From the NCBI GenBank assembly GCA_018242425.1, contig JAFEBX010000003.1, positions 186,001-250,000 on the forward strand: DNA of 64,000 nucleotides. Direction: 5' to 3'. A model generated the notes under the pieces. It was given only the letters and a program-made list of their open reading frames with translations. It ran no database searches and was not told where the DNA came from. Positions 27,866 through 36,205 of the stretch are shown here, piece after piece (the stretch's first letter is position 1; every line of letters begins with the position of its first letter). Both the position numbers and the translations under genes were made by a program. This stretch comes from Pseudomonadota bacterium (GTDB lineage: Bacteria > Pseudomonadota > Gammaproteobacteria > Xanthomonadales > Xanthomonadaceae).

Positions 27866-30144
27866 AGTCTTTGCTCCGCCATCTCGCCGTGCTGGTGCTC
27901 GGCCTGTCGCTACTCCCCGCCACGGCGCAAACGGTCGATCCGACCCAGTTGCCGCCGGTCGACAGCGTCTTCATCCCCAAGGTCAGCGCGCCGTCGCGCG
28001 ATCGCATCGAAGTGACGTGGACGATCGCCAAGGGCTACTACCTCTATCGCCATCGCATGGACGTGCAGCCGCTGGGGGGATTCGAAGCCGGCGCGGTGCA
28101 GTTGCCCGACGGCGCGAAACACCACGACGAATTCTTTGGCGATGTCCAGACCTACCGCGACAGCGTGACTGCGGTGCTGCCGGGCAAGGCCAAGGGCGAT
28201 GCCGTCAGCCTGCGCGTCAAGTACCAGGGTTGCGCCGATGCCGGCGTCTGCTATCCGCCGCAGACCCGCACGCTGTCGGTGGTATTGCCGGCCGCGAATG
28301 ACGGTGGCGGCGATGCCGGGTTCGCGGCCTTTGGCAAGAGCCTCGGTGGCGCGCGCAGCGATGCCGGCGGCGGTTTGATCGCCGGCCAGTCGAATGCGCC
28401 ATTGCCGCCGGAACAGGCATTCAAGTTCGAAGCCATCGCCGATGGCGGATCGAAGCTGCTGCTGCGGATCACACCGGCCAAGGGCTATTACCTCTACCGC
28501 GACAAGCTCAAGCTGAAACTGTCGGGCGATCCCGGCATCCACCTCGGTACGCCACAGCTGCCCAAGGCACAATCACACCACGACGAACACTTCGGTGATG
28601 TCGCGGTGTATTTCGGCGAAACGATGATCCCGGTGCCGCTGCAGCGCGCACACGATCGCGCCGCCAGCGTGACGCTCGATGCCGAATGGCAGGGTTGCCA
28701 GGACGGCGGCATCTGCTATCCGGTGATGCGCAACCGCTTCAACCTCGCATTGCCCGCCGCCGCATCGACGCAACAAACGAAAGCGGTGACGAGCGAACCT
28801 GCGCAAACGGCGATTTCCGCCGGCACTTCCGCTACCCCGGTTGAGAATGCGACGGCTGCGGCGACAGCTGCTACAGCCGCTGCGACATCGCAACCCGCAA
28901 CACCTGCAAGCACCACCACCGCGCCCGCCAATCGCGTCGGATTGATCGGCGCGCTGCTGTTCGCGTTGATCGGCGGCGTCATCCTCAACCTGATGCCCTG
29001 CGTGTTGCCGGTGTTGTCGCTCAAGGCGTTGTCCCTGGTGCAGGGCGGACACAGCCGCGAACACGCGAAACGCCACGCGATCTTCTACACGCTGGGCATC
29101 CTCGCCGCGATGGTCGCGCTGTGGCTGGCCGTGGTGTTGCTGCAACGCGCGGGCCACGTCGCCGGCTGGGGATTCTGGCTGCAGTCGCCGCTGGTGGTCG
29201 CCGTCCTTGGCCTGCTGATGCTGGCGCTTGGATTGTCGCTGTCGGGCCTGTGGGCATTGCCGGGATTCGCGCCGCAAGGCCTCGCAGCGGCATCGAACGC
29301 GGATAGCGCGCGCGGCGATTTCCTCACCGGCCTGCTGGCGGTGACGGTGGCGACGCCGTGCACCGGGCCGTACATGGGGCTGGCGCTGGCCTACGCCCTC
29401 ACTGCGCCTGCCACGACAACGCTGCTGGTGTTCGTGATGCTCGGGCTCGGACTGGCATTGCCGGTGCTGGTGATCGCTTTCGTCCCCGCGTTGGCGAAAC
29501 GGATGCCGAAACCCGGCGCGTGGATGGACACGCTCAAGCAGGTGCTGGCCTTCCCGATGTACATCACGGCGGCATGGATGTTGTGGACGCTCGCGCACCA
29601 GCGCGGCGCCGACGTCGTCCTTGCCTGGGGCATGGCGGCAATCGCCCTGGCCTTCGCACTGTGGGCATGGCAGCGGGCGCGCTGGGGCAAGATCGCCGCG
29701 ATCCTCGCCATCGCGGTGTGTGGCTTCGCAGTGACGACGATCTCGCGCATGCCGCCGCCGGTCGCGACATCTTCCATCGCGGCCAGCGCCGACAGCCGCG
29801 TGCAGCCGTGGACGCCACAGCGACTCGCCGAACTGCGCGCGCAGCACAAGGTCGTCTTCGTCAACATGACCGCCGACTGGTGCATCACCTGCAAGGTCAA
29901 CGAGAAGGCGGTGTTCACCAGCGATGCCTTCCGGCAGTCGCTGGTGAAGCACGACGCGGTCTATCTGGTCGGCGACTTCACCAACGAGGACGCCGATATC
30001 GCGGCCTTCCTCAAGGCGCACAATGCGGTCGGCGTGCCACTCTACGTGGTGTATCCGCGTTCCGGTGGCGATGGCGAACTGCTGCAGACGGTGTTGACCA
30101 ACGGCATCGTCGACGGCGCCCTGGCTCGCGCCGCGGCCCGATGA
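27862..30144 (+). CDS. dsbD: Thiol:disulfide interchange protein DsbD with duplicated N-terminal domain
   Basis: DsbD carries electrons from cytoplasmic thioredoxin to periplasmic proteins. This 760-residue form is about 200 residues longer than the E. coli protein because the periplasmic N-terminal domain is present twice: copy 1 (about 30-145) with YQGCADAGVCYPP (C124/C130), and copy 2 (about 175-300) with WQGCQDGGICYPV (C279/C285). Both copies share KGYYLYR and HxDExFGDV. An Ala/Thr-rich linker (300-355) leads to eight membrane segments (360-620, starting LNLMPCVLPVLSLKA), and the C-terminal thioredoxin domain has CITC (C674/C677). Both N-terminal copies keep the redox pair, so both may be active. 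Coupled to cutA by a 4-bp overlap; a TlpA-like gene follows. Confidence 0.95.
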   Translation: MKSLLRHLAVLVLGLSLLPATAQTVDPTQLPPVDSVFIPKVSAPSRDRIEVTWTIAKGYYLYRHRMDVQPLGGFEAGAVQLPDGAKHHDEFFGDVQTYRDSVTAVLPGKAKGDAVSLRVKYQGCADAGVCYPPQTRTLSVVLPAANDGGGDAGFAAFGKSLGGARSDAGGGLIAGQSNAPLPPEQAFKFEAIADGGSKLLLRITPAKGYYLYRDKLKLKLSGDPGIHLGTPQLPKAQSHHDEHFGDVAVYFGETMIPVPLQRAHDRAASVTLDAEWQGCQDGGICYPVMRNRFNLALPAAASTQQTKAVTSEPAQTAISAGTSATPVENATAAATAATAAATSQPATPASTTTAPANRVGLIGALLFALIGGVILNLMPCVLPVLSLKALSLVQGGHSREHAKRHAIFYTLGILAAMVALWLAVVLLQRAGHVAGWGFWLQSPLVVAVLGLLMLALGLSLSGLWALPGFAPQGLAAASNADSARGDFLTGLLAVTVATPCTGPYMGLALAYALTAPATTTLLVFVMLGLGLALPVLVIAFVPALAKRMPKPGAWMDTLKQVLAFPMYITAAWMLWTLAHQRGADVVLAWGMAAIALAFALWAWQRARWGKIAAILAIAVCGFAVTTISRMPPPVATSSIAASADSRVQPWTPQRLAELRAQHKVVFVNMTADWCITCKVNEKAVFTSDAFRQSLVKHDAVYLVGDFTNEDADIAAFLKAHNAVGVPLYVVYPRSGGDGELLQTVLTNGIVDGALARAAAR

Positions 30145-30157
30145 GCGACGCACCCGC

Positions 30158-30748
30158 ATGAAGCCGCGCTTCGCCACCATCGTTTCGGCGGCTGCGATCT
30201 TCGCAAGCGCACTGCTGTTCGTGACATTGGTGACGCAAGGCTTCGCGCCGCTGTGGCGGACCAGCATCGGCCAGCACATGCTCAACCGCTGGCTGCAGTT
30301 CCGCGCCCATGTGCCGGAGGGCGCAGTGATGGCCCGCACCGGTGAACCGCTACCGAATATGGAACTGCCCGACCTGCAAGGCGCGCGCATCCCCATGCCA
30401 AGCGCCTATCTGGGGAAGCCGGTGGTGATCAATCTGTGGGCGACCTGGTGCGGACCCTGCCTGCGCGAGATGCCGATGCTGGAATCGCTGGCTGCCACCG
30501 GGTCGGCCCGGGTGGTCGGCGTCGCCTGGGACGAGGCCGACGATGTCCGCGCCTTCGTGCAACGCCAACCGCCCGGTTATCCAGTGCTGCTGGCGGAACC
30601 GACCAAGGCCAATGCCACCCTGCTCGGAAATCCCTCGGGCGTGCTGCCCTACACCTTGCTGGTCGATGCCGGCGGACGCGTGGTCCGCCAGCATGTCGGA
30701 CAGTTCCAGAGCGCAGAAGAGCTGGCGAACTGGACGAAGCTCGAATGA
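30158..30748 (+). CDS. Membrane-anchored TlpA/ResA-like thioredoxin
   Basis: This 196-residue protein has one N-terminal membrane anchor (about 8-28) and a periplasmic thioredoxin-like domain with the WCGPC motif (C98/C101) in [20 protein letters not shown]. The cis-proline appears in LPYTLLVD. Such TlpA/DsbE/ResA proteins reduce apocytochrome c or other periplasmic disulfides and are recharged by DsbD or CcdA. It lies 13 bp after dsbD on the same strand, so DsbD is the natural electron source. There are no cytochrome c maturation genes in the window, which leaves the client protein open. Confidence 0.9.
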   Translation: MKPRFATIVSAAAIFASALLFVTLVTQGFAPLWRTSIGQHMLNRWLQFRAHVPEGAVMARTGEPLPNMELPDLQGARIPMPSAYLGKPVVINLWATWCGPCLREMPMLESLAATGSARVVGVAWDEADDVRAFVQRQPPGYPVLLAEPTKANATLLGNPSGVLPYTLLVDAGGRVVRQHVGQFQSAEELANWTKLE

Positions 30749-30764
30749 CCGCCATTCGCGTCAC

Positions 30765-30783
30765 TCAAACAATCGTTTAAAAT
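30765..30783 (+). promoter_or_regulatory. CAAAC-N4-GTTT palindrome over a -10 element, upstream of aroQ-accBC
   Basis: TCAAACAATCGTTTAA (30765-30780) is an inverted repeat of the kind bound by TetR-family lipid regulators such as PsrA (consensus about CAAAC-N2-4-GTTTG). It overlaps TAAAAT at 30778-30783, a likely -10 for the aroQ-accB-accC operon. The -35 (TTCGCG, 17-bp spacing) is poor. No TetR gene is in this window. Confidence 0.4.
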
Positions 30784-30869
30784 CGCCCATCGTCGCCGAA
30801 CTGGACAGCAAGGCCCGGGATCGGCCAGACTACGCGCCCACCGCTCGACACACCGTCCGCCCTCCCCGG

Positions 30870-31325
30870 ATGCCATCGATCCTCGTCCTGCACGGCCCCA
30901 ACTTGAATCTGCTTGGCTCGCGCGAGCCCGGCATCTACGGGCACGCCACGCTGGCCGACATCGACGAACAGCTGCGGACACGCAGCGAACAGGCCGGCAT
31001 CGCGCTGGAAACGTTCCAGACCAATCACGAAGGCGCGATGGTCGATCGCATCCAGGCCGCCCGCGGCAACGATACTGCCTTCATCATCATCAATCCTGCC
31101 GCCTTCACCCACACCTCGGTGGCGGTGCGCGATGCGCTGGCGGCAGTCGCGATCCCCTTCATCGAAGTCCATCTGTCGAATCCGCATACCCGCGAACCGT
31201 TCCGCCACACCAGTTATTTCAGCGACCTCGCCGTCGGCACCATCGCCGGTTTCGGGGCCGACAGTTACCGCTACGCCCTGGACGCCGCGCTGAAGAAGCT
31301 CGGCGCCGCACCCGATCAACAATAA
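30870..31325 (+). CDS. aroQ: Type II 3-dehydroquinate dehydratase AroQ
   Basis: This 151-residue enzyme converts 3-dehydroquinate to 3-dehydroshikimate in the shikimate pathway. It begins [24 protein letters not shown], with the catalytic Tyr23 in the flexible lid loop, and has the conserved [33 protein letters not shown] and [14 protein letters not shown] (catalytic His) motifs. The frame is open from 30543, but the ATG at 30870 is the family start. It precedes accB by 14 bp; aroQ-accB-accC is a conserved gene order in gammaproteobacteria. Confidence 0.97.
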   Translation: MPSILVLHGPNLNLLGSREPGIYGHATLADIDEQLRTRSEQAGIALETFQTNHEGAMVDRIQAARGNDTAFIIINPAAFTHTSVAVRDALAAVAIPFIEVHLSNPHTREPFRHTSYFSDLAVGTIAGFGADSYRYALDAALKKLGAAPDQQ

Positions 31326-31339
31326 AGAAAGAGGCCTCC

Positions 31340-31810
31340 ATGGACCTTCGCAAGATCAAGAAACTCATCGACCTGCTCGAGGAATCGAATCTCACCGAGA
31401 TCGAAATCCGCGAGGGCGAGGAAGCCGTGCGCCTGTCGCGCGCCAGCGCCGCCCCGGCCGCAGCGCCCGCCGTGGTCGTGGCCGCGCCGGCGGTCGCCCC
31501 CGCCGCGCCGATGCCGATGCAGTCGCCGGTGCAGGCCGCGACCGGCGGCACGCCAAAGCCGAATGACCTGCCTCCGGGCCATGTGGTGCGCGCGCCGATG
31601 GTCGGCACCTTCTATGCCTCGCCGTCGCCGGACAAGCCGGCCTTCGTCACCGTCGGCCAGCAGGTCAAGCCGGGCGACACCCTCGGCATCATCGAGGCGA
31701 TGAAGATGTTCAATCCGATCGAAGCCGAAGTTGGCGGCACCGTGCTCGCGATCCAGTGCGAGAGCGGCCAGCCGGTCGAGTTCGACCAACCGCTGTTCGT
31801 GATCGGCTAA
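31340..31810 (+). CDS. accB: Biotin carboxyl carrier protein of acetyl-CoA carboxylase
   Basis: This 156-residue protein carries biotin between the carboxylase and carboxyltransferase halves of acetyl-CoA carboxylase, the first committed step of fatty acid synthesis. It has a helical N-terminus ([23 protein letters not shown]), an Ala/Pro-rich linker (about 35-65) and a C-terminal biotinyl domain with the EAMKM motif; the biotinylated residue is K122. A purine-rich ribosome site (AAGAAAGAGG) precedes the ATG. It is followed directly by accC. Confidence 0.98.
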   Translation: MDLRKIKKLIDLLEESNLTEIEIREGEEAVRLSRASAAPAAAPAVVVAAPAVAPAAPMPMQSPVQAATGGTPKPNDLPPGHVVRAPMVGTFYASPSPDKPAFVTVGQQVKPGDTLGIIEAMKMFNPIEAEVGGTVLAIQCESGQPVEFDQPLFVIG

Positions 31811-31822
31811 GTGGGCAACGGT

Positions 31823-33190
31823 ATGCTCGAGAAAGTCGTCATCGCCAATCGCGGCGAGATCGCGCTGCGCATCGTGCGCGCTTGCCAGGCGCTGGGCATC
31901 CGCACGGTCGCGGTGCATTCCACCGTCGACCGCAACCTCAAGCACGTCGCCATGGCCGACGAGTCGGTGTGCATCGGTCCGGCGCCGTCGTCGGAGAGTT
32001 ACCTCAACATGCCGGCGATCATCGCTGCCGCGGAAGTCACCGACGCCCAGGCGATCCATCCCGGCTACGGCTTCCTCAGCGAGAACGCCGACTTCGCCGA
32101 ACGCGTCGAGCAATCGGGCTTCGTCTTCATCGGCCCCAAGGCCGACACCATCCGCCTGATGGGCGACAAGGTGGAAGCGATCCGCGCGATGAAGTCCGCC
32201 GGCGTGCCCTGCGTGCCCGGCAGCGGCGGCCCGCTCGGCGACGACGCCAACGAGAACATCCGCATCGCCCGCGAGATCGGCTATCCGGTGATCGTGAAGG
32301 CGGCGGGCGGCGGCGGCGGGCGCGGCATGCGCGTGGTCCACAGTGAAGCCGCGCTGGTCAACGCCATCGCCACCACGCAGGCCGAAGCCAAGGCGGCGTT
32401 CGGCAATGCGATGGTCTACATGGAGAAGTTCCTCGAGAACCCGCGCCATGTCGAGATCCAGGTGCTGGCCGACGGCCAGGGCAATGCGATCCATCTCGGC
32501 GAACGCGACTGCTCGATGCAGCGTCGCCACCAGAAGGTGGTGGAAGAAGCACCGGCACCCGGCATCACCGACGAACAGCGCGCGGAGATCGGCAAGGTCT
32601 GCGTCGAGGCGTGCAAGCGCATCGGCTATCGCGGCGCCGGCACCTTCGAGTTCCTGTTCGAAAACGGGCGCTTCTACTTCATCGAAATGAACACCCGCAT
32701 CCAGGTGGAGCATCCGGTGACCGAGTTCGTCACCGGCATCGACCTGGTGGCCGAGCAGCTGAAGATCGCCGCCGGGCAGAAGCTCACGATCAGGCAGGAA
32801 GACATCGTGCTGCGCGGTCATGCGATCGAATGCCGCATCAACGCCGAGGATCCGGAATCGTTCCTGCCCTCGCCCGGCCTGATCCAGCATTTCCATGCAC
32901 CGGGTGGCCCCGGCGTGCGCGTGGATTCGCACATCTACGAAGGTTATCGCGTGCCGCCGAACTACGATTCGATGATCGGCAAGCTGATCGTCCACGGCCC
33001 CGATCGCGAGACCGCGATCGCGCGCATGCGCGTGGCGTTGTCGGAAATGGTGGTCGACGGCATCAAGACCAACATCCCGCTGCAGCAGCGCATCATGCGC
33101 GACGTCGGCTTCCAGAACGGTGGACAGAACATCCACTATCTCGAGAAGCGCCTGGCCGAACGCAAGGGCCGCACCCTGCCGATCGGCTGA
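31823..33190 (+). CDS. accC: Biotin carboxylase subunit of acetyl-CoA carboxylase
   Basis: This 455-residue ATP-grasp enzyme carboxylates biotin on AccB with bicarbonate and ATP. The start [20 protein letters not shown], the glycine-rich ATP loop [14 protein letters not shown], and the catalytic region [14 protein letters not shown] are diagnostic. A GTG at 31811, immediately after the accB stop, would add four residues (MGNG), but the ATG at 31823 aligns with E. coli AccC. Operon partner of aroQ and accB. A hairpin at 33210-33235 follows the stop codon. Confidence 0.98.
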   Translation: MLEKVVIANRGEIALRIVRACQALGIRTVAVHSTVDRNLKHVAMADESVCIGPAPSSESYLNMPAIIAAAEVTDAQAIHPGYGFLSENADFAERVEQSGFVFIGPKADTIRLMGDKVEAIRAMKSAGVPCVPGSGGPLGDDANENIRIAREIGYPVIVKAAGGGGGRGMRVVHSEAALVNAIATTQAEAKAAFGNAMVYMEKFLENPRHVEIQVLADGQGNAIHLGERDCSMQRRHQKVVEEAPAPGITDEQRAEIGKVCVEACKRIGYRGAGTFEFLFENGRFYFIEMNTRIQVEHPVTEFVTGIDLVAEQLKIAAGQKLTIRQEDIVLRGHAIECRINAEDPESFLPSPGLIQHFHAPGGPGVRVDSHIYEGYRVPPNYDSMIGKLIVHGPDRETAIARMRVALSEMVVDGIKTNIPLQQRIMRDVGFQNGGQNIHYLEKRLAERKGRTLPIG

Positions 33191-33209
33191 GGGTCCCGCC
33201 ACCGCCCCA

Positions 33210-33235
33210 GGAGCCGATCCCGCCTGATCGGTTCC
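33210..33235 (+). terminator. Hairpin after accC
   Basis: GGAGCCGATC and GATCGGTTCC pair over 10 bp (one G-T) with a 6-base loop, 20 bp past the accC stop. No T-tract follows, so it may be a weak or rho-assisted terminator. Confidence 0.45.
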
Positions 33236-33317
33236 CCGGCGGCGACCGTACGACGCATGTCCTGTTTGTCCCTGCTTTTGCGATGGGGTAGTAATCCCCT
33301 CCAGCAGGCATGTTCCG

Positions 33318-34574
33318 GTGCACCGATCCTTTCGCCCAGTTCTCCGCGTCGCCAGCCTGACTGTCGCGCTCGCCGCCGTGCTTCCCGCCGGGGCGCAGAA
33401 AAAATCCATCGTCGAAACGCAAGTCTGGATCGACGTCGCCACCCATGAAGCCGCCGGCATGCCAAGCATGGGCCCGATCGGCGGCTTCGCCAACCGGCTG
33501 ATGGGCGGCGCCAAGGGGCCGCAGGAATATCCGCAGTCGCGCGACATCCCGCCGGGGACAGGCAGGTTCCTCGACATCGCCATGTACAACAGCCTCAAGC
33601 CCGGCACGGCCGCGACCCAGCAGGTTCCCGCCGGTCTGGGCGTGGGCGAGTCCCTGCCACTGCTGCCACCGATGCCGGGCAAGCCCAGCGACAGCAAGCG
33701 CGGCGGCGAGCCGAAGGGGCAGGACGAAATCGACATCACGGTCCGCCAATACTGGGGCTGCAGTGCGAGCATCCGGTCCGGCCAGCCCAGGGTGGTCACG
33801 ATGAGGATCAAGGCCGGCAACCTGGAGGCGAATGGTCGGCTGGCACCGGGCCTGTTCGTGCCCGACCGCGACATCGACGCGAGCCCGGCCCACGCGCTGT
33901 GGCCGAACCGGAAAAACACCAAGCGCGTGGGCGAACGCTCTTCGCTGGTCGGGCAGCACCGGGTCGTCGGCGACGGCGTGCCCGCATCGCTGCAATTCCA
34001 GCTGGACCAGAACGCCGACTTCATGCCGAAAATCGCCCTGTCCAGCAAGGGCGGCCTGGCCGACAGCATCTCGCTGGAATGGCAGCCGGTGGAACGCAGC
34101 CGCGCGTATTTCATCAACGCAATGGCAGTGCAGGACCAACACAATTTCGTGGTCTGGAGCAGCTCCGAGATCGCCGGCGCAGGCCATGAGCTGCTGAACT
34201 ATTTGGGTGGCGCGCATATCGACAAGTGGCTGAAGCAGAAGGTCCTGCTGCCGTCGGCCACCACCCGCTGCCAGATTCCGAAGGGCATCTTCCAGCCCAG
34301 GGGCAACGACGACCGGGGCGGCATCGCTTCGTTGAGCATGATCGCCTACGGCCCCGAAACCAATATCGCATGGCCCCCGAAGCCGGCGGATCCGAGGCAG
34401 CCGTGGGATCCGGAATGGAACGTCCGGGTGCGCACCAAGTCGACCACCACCGCCATCATTGGCGTCGACTTCGCACGCGCAACCACCCAGCCCGGCGACG
34501 ACGGCAACAATCCGCAGCCGGCGAAACCATCGGGCAAGGGCAAGCGCCTGCTCGACGCGTTCAAGCACTTCTGA
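33318..34574 (+). CDS. Secreted protein of unknown function
   Basis: This 418-residue protein has a signal peptide (RVASLTVALAAVLPAGAQ, cleaved near residue 26) and no further membrane segment. The middle has repeated Pro-rich stretches (ESLPLLPPMPGKPSD) and conserved-looking blocks (EIDITVRQYWGCSASI; SISLEWQPVERSRAYFINAMA; NFVVWSSSEIAGAG). Cysteines are few (in YWGCSAS and TTRCQIP). I recognise no catalytic motif or named domain; it recalls unannotated secreted proteins seen in Xanthomonas and Lysobacter. It is the first of three same-strand genes with gaps of 20 and 9 bp, so it is probably co-transcribed with the oxidoreductase and small secreted protein that follow. Codon use looks like its neighbours. 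Confidence 0.8.
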   Translation: MHRSFRPVLRVASLTVALAAVLPAGAQKKSIVETQVWIDVATHEAAGMPSMGPIGGFANRLMGGAKGPQEYPQSRDIPPGTGRFLDIAMYNSLKPGTAATQQVPAGLGVGESLPLLPPMPGKPSDSKRGGEPKGQDEIDITVRQYWGCSASIRSGQPRVVTMRIKAGNLEANGRLAPGLFVPDRDIDASPAHALWPNRKNTKRVGERSSLVGQHRVVGDGVPASLQFQLDQNADFMPKIALSSKGGLADSISLEWQPVERSRAYFINAMAVQDQHNFVVWSSSEIAGAGHELLNYLGGAHIDKWLKQKVLLPSATTRCQIPKGIFQPRGNDDRGGIASLSMIAYGPETNIAWPPKPADPRQPWDPEWNVRVRTKSTTTAIIGVDFARATTQPGDDGNNPQPAKPSGKGKRLLDAFKHF

Positions 34575-34594
34575 AGCCGGCTGCGGTCTCGACC

Positions 34595-35722
34595 ATGTTC
34601 CTCGACGCACCCGAGCTCCGTCACCCCGCGGAAATCGCCCCGATCGCCGCCGAACCGCGCATGACGCGCGCAACGGTGGCCAGCGTCCGCATGGTGCTTG
34701 CCCGACGGCCGTCCGGACACGACATCACCGAGTGCTTCCGTCGCGAACGGACGCCACTGCCCGCACTGCAATCAGGGCAGATCTTGCTGCGCACGCACCT
34801 GCTCTCGATCGACATCTGCGCGCATGCACGCATGCAGGCCGACGCACCCGCGGATGACCGCCTGATGCCTGGCCAGGTCATGCCTTGCGCCACGGTGTCG
34901 CAGGTGGAGCAATCGCGCCATCCGGCATTCCGCACAGGCGACCACGTGCTGAGTTACAGCGGTTGGCAGACCCGCGAGGTGGTCGATGGACACCGGATCA
35001 AACGCAAGCTGTATCCCGCGGTCGCGCCGCTGGGCAGCGCGCTGGGCGTGTACGGCCTGCATGGCTACATCGCCTGGCTGGCGGTGCGCGAGGCCTGCCG
35101 ACCGCGCGCCGGCCAGACCGCCGTGGTGGCCGCGGCCGCAGGACCGATTGGCGCCACCGCATGCCAGTTGCTGCAGGATCGCGGCGTGCGCGTCGTGGCC
35201 GTGACCCGTGGCGCATCCAAATGCGCGCATGTGCGCGCGCATTTCGCGCCGGCGGCGGTGCTGGATATTGAGGATCCCGGATTTGCAGCCGCCTTGGCTG
35301 GCGCCTGCCCGGACGGCATCGACATCCTCATCGAGCACGCGGACGGCCGCTGTTTGGACGCGGCGCTACCGCTTTTCAACGAAGGCGCGCGCCTGCCGCT
35401 GTGCAGGACGATGGACAGTCACTGCCGCGACGACCACCGCGGCGATCGCCTGCCCGCCTTCCTCACCGCGGTGATGGAGCGCCGACTGGAAGTGCGCCCG
35501 TTCACCGATCGCGCCCTGGCCGGGCTGCGTGCAAAGCATTTGGCCGACCCGGAATTCATCAGCGAAATGGGCGTGCTGCTGCGCAGCGGCCGACTGCGCT
35601 GGGCGGAAGACGTGATGGATGGCCTGGATGCCCTCCCACATGCGCTGGCGAGGCTGGTGCGGCGCGAGAACGTGGGCAAGCTGCTGGTGCGGCTGGACAC
35701 GACTGACACGACACACGACTGA
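34595..35722 (+). CDS. Divergent zinc-independent MDR-family NADP-dependent oxidoreductase
   Basis: The 375-residue protein resembles the medium-chain dehydrogenase/reductase branch that includes CurA/YncB and leukotriene B4 dehydrogenase-like enzymes. It has the N-terminal VRMVLARRPSGHDI (family: IVLARRPxG), a substrate-domain block MPCATVSQVEQSRHPAFRTGDHV, and the Rossmann loop VVAAAAGPIGATACQLLQDRG (family: AAGAVG). It lacks the zinc ligands of alcohol dehydrogenases. Several family positions look altered (AAAGPIG rather than SGAAGAVG; the Tyr/nucleotide motif region IEHADGRCLDAALPLFNEGARL). I chose the ATG at 34595; in-frame ATGs at 34661 and 34691 are closer to the usual family start. 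Substrate unknown. It lies between two secreted unknowns. Confidence 0.8.
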   Translation: MFLDAPELRHPAEIAPIAAEPRMTRATVASVRMVLARRPSGHDITECFRRERTPLPALQSGQILLRTHLLSIDICAHARMQADAPADDRLMPGQVMPCATVSQVEQSRHPAFRTGDHVLSYSGWQTREVVDGHRIKRKLYPAVAPLGSALGVYGLHGYIAWLAVREACRPRAGQTAVVAAAAGPIGATACQLLQDRGVRVVAVTRGASKCAHVRAHFAPAAVLDIEDPGFAAALAGACPDGIDILIEHADGRCLDAALPLFNEGARLPLCRTMDSHCRDDHRGDRLPAFLTAVMERRLEVRPFTDRALAGLRAKHLADPEFISEMGVLLRSGRLRWAEDVMDGLDALPHALARLVRRENVGKLLVRLDTTDTTHD

Positions 35723-35731
35723 GAGGAAGCG

Positions 35732-36205
35732 ATGAAGATCCCCGCATTGATGGCGATATGGCTCGCCGGGGCGGCAGCCCAGGCGCAACAAGCGCCCGCA
35801 CAGGAAGCAACGGCGCCGGAAGTGAAGATCGAAGTGATGACGTGTGCCCAGCTGAAGGCCGAAGGCCAACGCCAGTTGGCCATCATGCAGCACATGAGCT
35901 TCAAGGACCTCGATGCCGAATTGTCCGATGACGTCGACATGATCAGACTCGGTGAGCGGCAGGGCAAGCGAAGCATTGCGCTTGGGGCACTCCAGGCTGC
36001 CGCGGGACTGACAGGCAATGCCGTTGCCGTGGGCCAGGCCGGCAGGGCTGCCGACGCGATGACGAGCATCGACAAGATGGATCGCGATGCGATCCTCACC
36101 CGGGGCCATCTGCGCAACAAGGCCAACGAAAGAATCGAGAACCAGGCCGGTGCGCACTTCGAGGCAATCACCGAGCAATATCGCCGCCGCGGCTGCGCGG
36201 GCTAA
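35732..36205 (+). CDS. Small secreted alpha-helical protein of unknown function
   Basis: This 157-residue protein has a short signal peptide (MKIPALMAIWLAGAAAQA-Q), then a mostly helical charged region. It contains two cysteines, one in VMTCAQLKAEGQRQL and one at the end (RRRGCAG), that could pair. A Gly/Ala-rich patch (IALGALQAAAGLTGNAVAVGQAGRAADA) in the middle could be a weak membrane-associating or glycine-zipper helix. I do not recognise a family. It follows the MDR oxidoreductase by 9 bp and its stop overlaps the stop of the convergent kinase gene by 4 bp (36202-36205). Confidence 0.75.
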   Translation: MKIPALMAIWLAGAAAQAQQAPAQEATAPEVKIEVMTCAQLKAEGQRQLAIMQHMSFKDLDAELSDDVDMIRLGERQGKRSIALGALQAAAGLTGNAVAVGQAGRAADAMTSIDKMDRDAILTRGHLRNKANERIENQAGAHFEAITEQYRRRGCAG

